DNA from: Pontibacter akesuensis
Lineage (GTDB): Bacteria > Bacteroidota > Bacteroidia > Cytophagales > Hymenobacteraceae
Length of the DNA: 64,000 bases
Direction: 5' to 3'
Assembly (NCBI RefSeq): GCF_001611675.1
Contig: NZ_CP014766.1
Span: 62,001 to 126,000, forward strand
Shown in pieces: positions 62,678-64,000 of this stretch. Made by a program: the position numbers and the translations under genes. Each line of letters starts with the position of its first letter. Positions within the stretch are counted from its first letter, which is position 1. Under the pieces are notes generated by a model. The model was not told the origin of the DNA, did not search any database, and saw nothing but the letters and a program-made list of their open reading frames with translations.

Positions 62678-63426
62678 TGAAAAAACTCTCTCTAACTGTG
62701 CTATTTGCTATGTACGTGCTGCTAGCCTTTAGCCAAACCAAGCCAGACACCACAGGCTCCCGAATCGATTTGTTCTTCAACTCACCGGACATTGCGCTTC
62801 CGCTCCTGTACAACGCTGCCATAGCGCGCGCCGCAGAAATGGAAAGGCTCGATGCCGAGGAGCAACTGGCGGAAGAGCAAATAAAGCTGAGCAAGCGGCA
62901 GATCCTTTCGGGTATATCCATTGGCGGTGGCTACAACTGGGGCTCCCGGTTCCGGTACTCAGATGCCGAACAGATATCCAACCCCTGGAACCCTTTTGTG
63001 CTGCCGGTGCAGGCATTTTACAATGTAGGCGTAAACGTGGGCTTCCCCCTGCTTAGCATTGTGAACCGCAAAAGCCAGATCAAAGCAAGCATGTTGGCTT
63101 TGAAACAGGTTAAAACCGACCAAAAGCTGACAGAGCGCGAAATCAGAGAGCAGATCATTACGCTGTACCAGGAACTGGTGCTATCCCGAAAAGTCATGGA
63201 AAACGCGCAGGATGCGTTTCAATCCGCCAAAGTCAGCAAGCAAATCGCGGAGAAACGATTCAGACAAGGCGAACTGCAGGTAGACGAGCAGATGCAGGTA
63301 TTAGACTTTTACAGCAAAGCAGGCCTGGCATTAGAGCAAGCCAAAAGCGTTTACCTGACCAATTACCTCTTGCTGGAAGAGCGCTTAGGGATGACTATTT
63401 ATAACTTAATGAACGACGCCAAATGA
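62677..63426 (+). CDS. Short TolC-family outer-membrane efflux-like protein
   Basis: 249 residues; ATG 62677 overlaps the preceding stop (TGATG). Signal peptide, then long helices with the TolC coiled-coil pattern (KQVKTDQKLTEREIREQIITLYQELVLS) and a strand region (ISIGGGYNWGSRF). It has about half the usual TolC length (one repeat instead of two). In this place it may serve in polysaccharide export instead of, or with, an OPX protein. Confidence 0.75.
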   Translation: MKKLSLTVLFAMYVLLAFSQTKPDTTGSRIDLFFNSPDIALPLLYNAAIARAAEMERLDAEEQLAEEQIKLSKRQILSGISIGGGYNWGSRFRYSDAEQISNPWNPFVLPVQAFYNVGVNVGFPLLSIVNRKSQIKASMLALKQVKTDQKLTEREIREQIITLYQELVLSRKVMENAQDAFQSAKVSKQIAEKRFRQGELQVDEQMQVLDFYSKAGLALEQAKSVYLTNYLLLEERLGMTIYNLMNDAK

Positions 63427-64000
63427 CACTTCGAGACTTTAATAGACTGATGCGCCGGAATTGGTTGCTTCTATTGGCTATCCCTTTGATAACCGCTATA
63501 TCCATCTTTTTCTTTGCCCGCGACCAGGACAAACTCTATAGTTCAGACACTGTGCTTTATACAGGTATTGCCACTGGTTCACGTATTGCAAATGGTGAAA
63601 AAGAGGCGCCCAAAGCTGCCGATAATGCCTATGGCAACATGCTCTCGCTCATGAACTCGCGCGAGATAAAAGAGGAGGTGATTACACGGCTGATAGCCTC
63701 TCATTTAATGCTGCCCGGCCCGGACCCGAGTGTGGTGAGTGAAAAAACATACGAGCGCCTGCACGAAGTTATTCCTGCCTCCCTCAAAAAGAAACTGGTG
63801 GGCAAGACGATGGAAGAAACAACCCGGAACATCAGGAAGTATTACACGGCAGACACCAGTAACCCTATTTATAACCTCATCAACTCCGGCGACCCAGTAT
63901 ATTCGACGGATGCGTTCGAGGAAATGATGACCGAACGGATGGGCGCAAGTGATTTAATAAAAGTTTCTTATACCTCTAATGACCCTGCCACCACGTTCCA
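63423..64000 (+). CDS. Wzz/GumC-type polysaccharide chain-length or export protein (N-terminal part)
   Basis: Runs off the window; 192 codons visible. ATG overlaps the TolC-like stop (ATGA). N-terminal span (NWLLLLAIPLITAISIFFFAR) after a short cytoplasmic part, then a periplasmic helical region, as in Wzz-domain co-polymerases; whether a C-terminal tyrosine kinase follows is not visible. Confidence 0.75.
   Translation, partial: MTLRDFNRLMRRNWLLLLAIPLITAISIFFFARDQDKLYSSDTVLYTGIATGSRIANGEKEAPKAADNAYGNMLSLMNSREIKEEVITRLIASHLMLPGPDPSVVSEKTYERLHEVIPASLKKKLVGKTMEETTRNIRKYYTADTSNPIYNLINSGDPVYSTDAFEEMMTERMGASDLIKVSYTSNDPATTF

Overview
The window looks like a chromosomal segment of a member of the Bacteroidota, most likely Cytophagales/Hymenobacteraceae and Pontibacter-like; the genus is a guess from gene style, not a search. 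Support: promoters of the TAnnTTTG type, a C-terminal type IX secretion sorting domain, a fused CcoN-CcoO oxidase subunit, a Sec-type (clade II) nitrous oxide reductase with its nosDFYL genes, and class II ribonucleotide reductase. No tRNA, rRNA, CRISPR array or transposase was seen.

Layout. 1-1195: end of a peptide/nickel-type ABC permease pair. 1401-3413: a small unknown gene and hemA. 3521-8017: four two-component genes, namely a kinase with two FixL-like heme-PAS domains, a single receiver, a receiver-kinase hybrid, and a receiver fused to a Crp/Fnr DNA-binding module. 8250-21703: a universal stress protein, a SufT-like protein, two orphan oxidase-I-like membrane proteins, DUF2249 and hemerythrin proteins, the Ric repair protein, nrdJ, a thioredoxin-like protein, and an unknown 604-residue protein paired with a QueD-like enzyme. 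22172-28648: nos cluster (cytochrome c, nosZ, membrane protein, nosL, nosD, nosF, nosY). 28814-35997: small secreted protein, outer-membrane barrel, quinol NO reductase, NirK-cytochrome c fusion, NirV, Sco. 36101-47653: Rrf2 regulator, stress protein, ccoG/H and a TauE-like protein, ccoNO/Q/P, ccoS, ccoI. 48637-50013: hemN. 50281-52007: decayed hydrolase and two small genes. 53236-56484: large secreted glycoside hydrolase. 57198-64000: hybrid kinase, PAS-receiver-HPt protein, receiver, and the start of an exopolysaccharide locus.

How it fits together. The window carries a nearly complete low-oxygen and denitrification programme: high-affinity cbb3 oxidase with its assembly factors, nitrite, nitric oxide and nitrous oxide reductases, oxygen-independent heme synthesis, oxygen-independent deoxynucleotide synthesis and nitrosative damage repair. 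Reading the promoters by eye shows one recurring inverted repeat, consensus ATGAC-N4-GTCAT, in front of these transcription units. Its centre lies exactly 36.5 or 58.5 bases upstream of the last base of a TAnnTTTG-like -7 element, i.e. two positions 22 bp (two helical turns) apart, like class II and class I Crp/Fnr promoters. The obvious local candidate to bind it is the receiver-Crp fusion protein, which has a Crp-like recognition helix but no iron-sulfur cysteines, so oxygen would be sensed by the FixL-like kinase and passed on by phosphotransfer. This would be a condensed FixL-FixJ-FixK cascade with FixJ's receiver fused directly to a FixK-like activator. The sites and spacings are read from the sequence; the regulatory wiring is inference.

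Two other signals are not explained by the genes: the heptamer TATACTT/AAGTATA occurs at least 80 times by eye (about 8 expected by chance), inside and outside genes; and several intergenic palindromes, one family shared between two distant places, sit between consecutive genes of the respiratory clusters.
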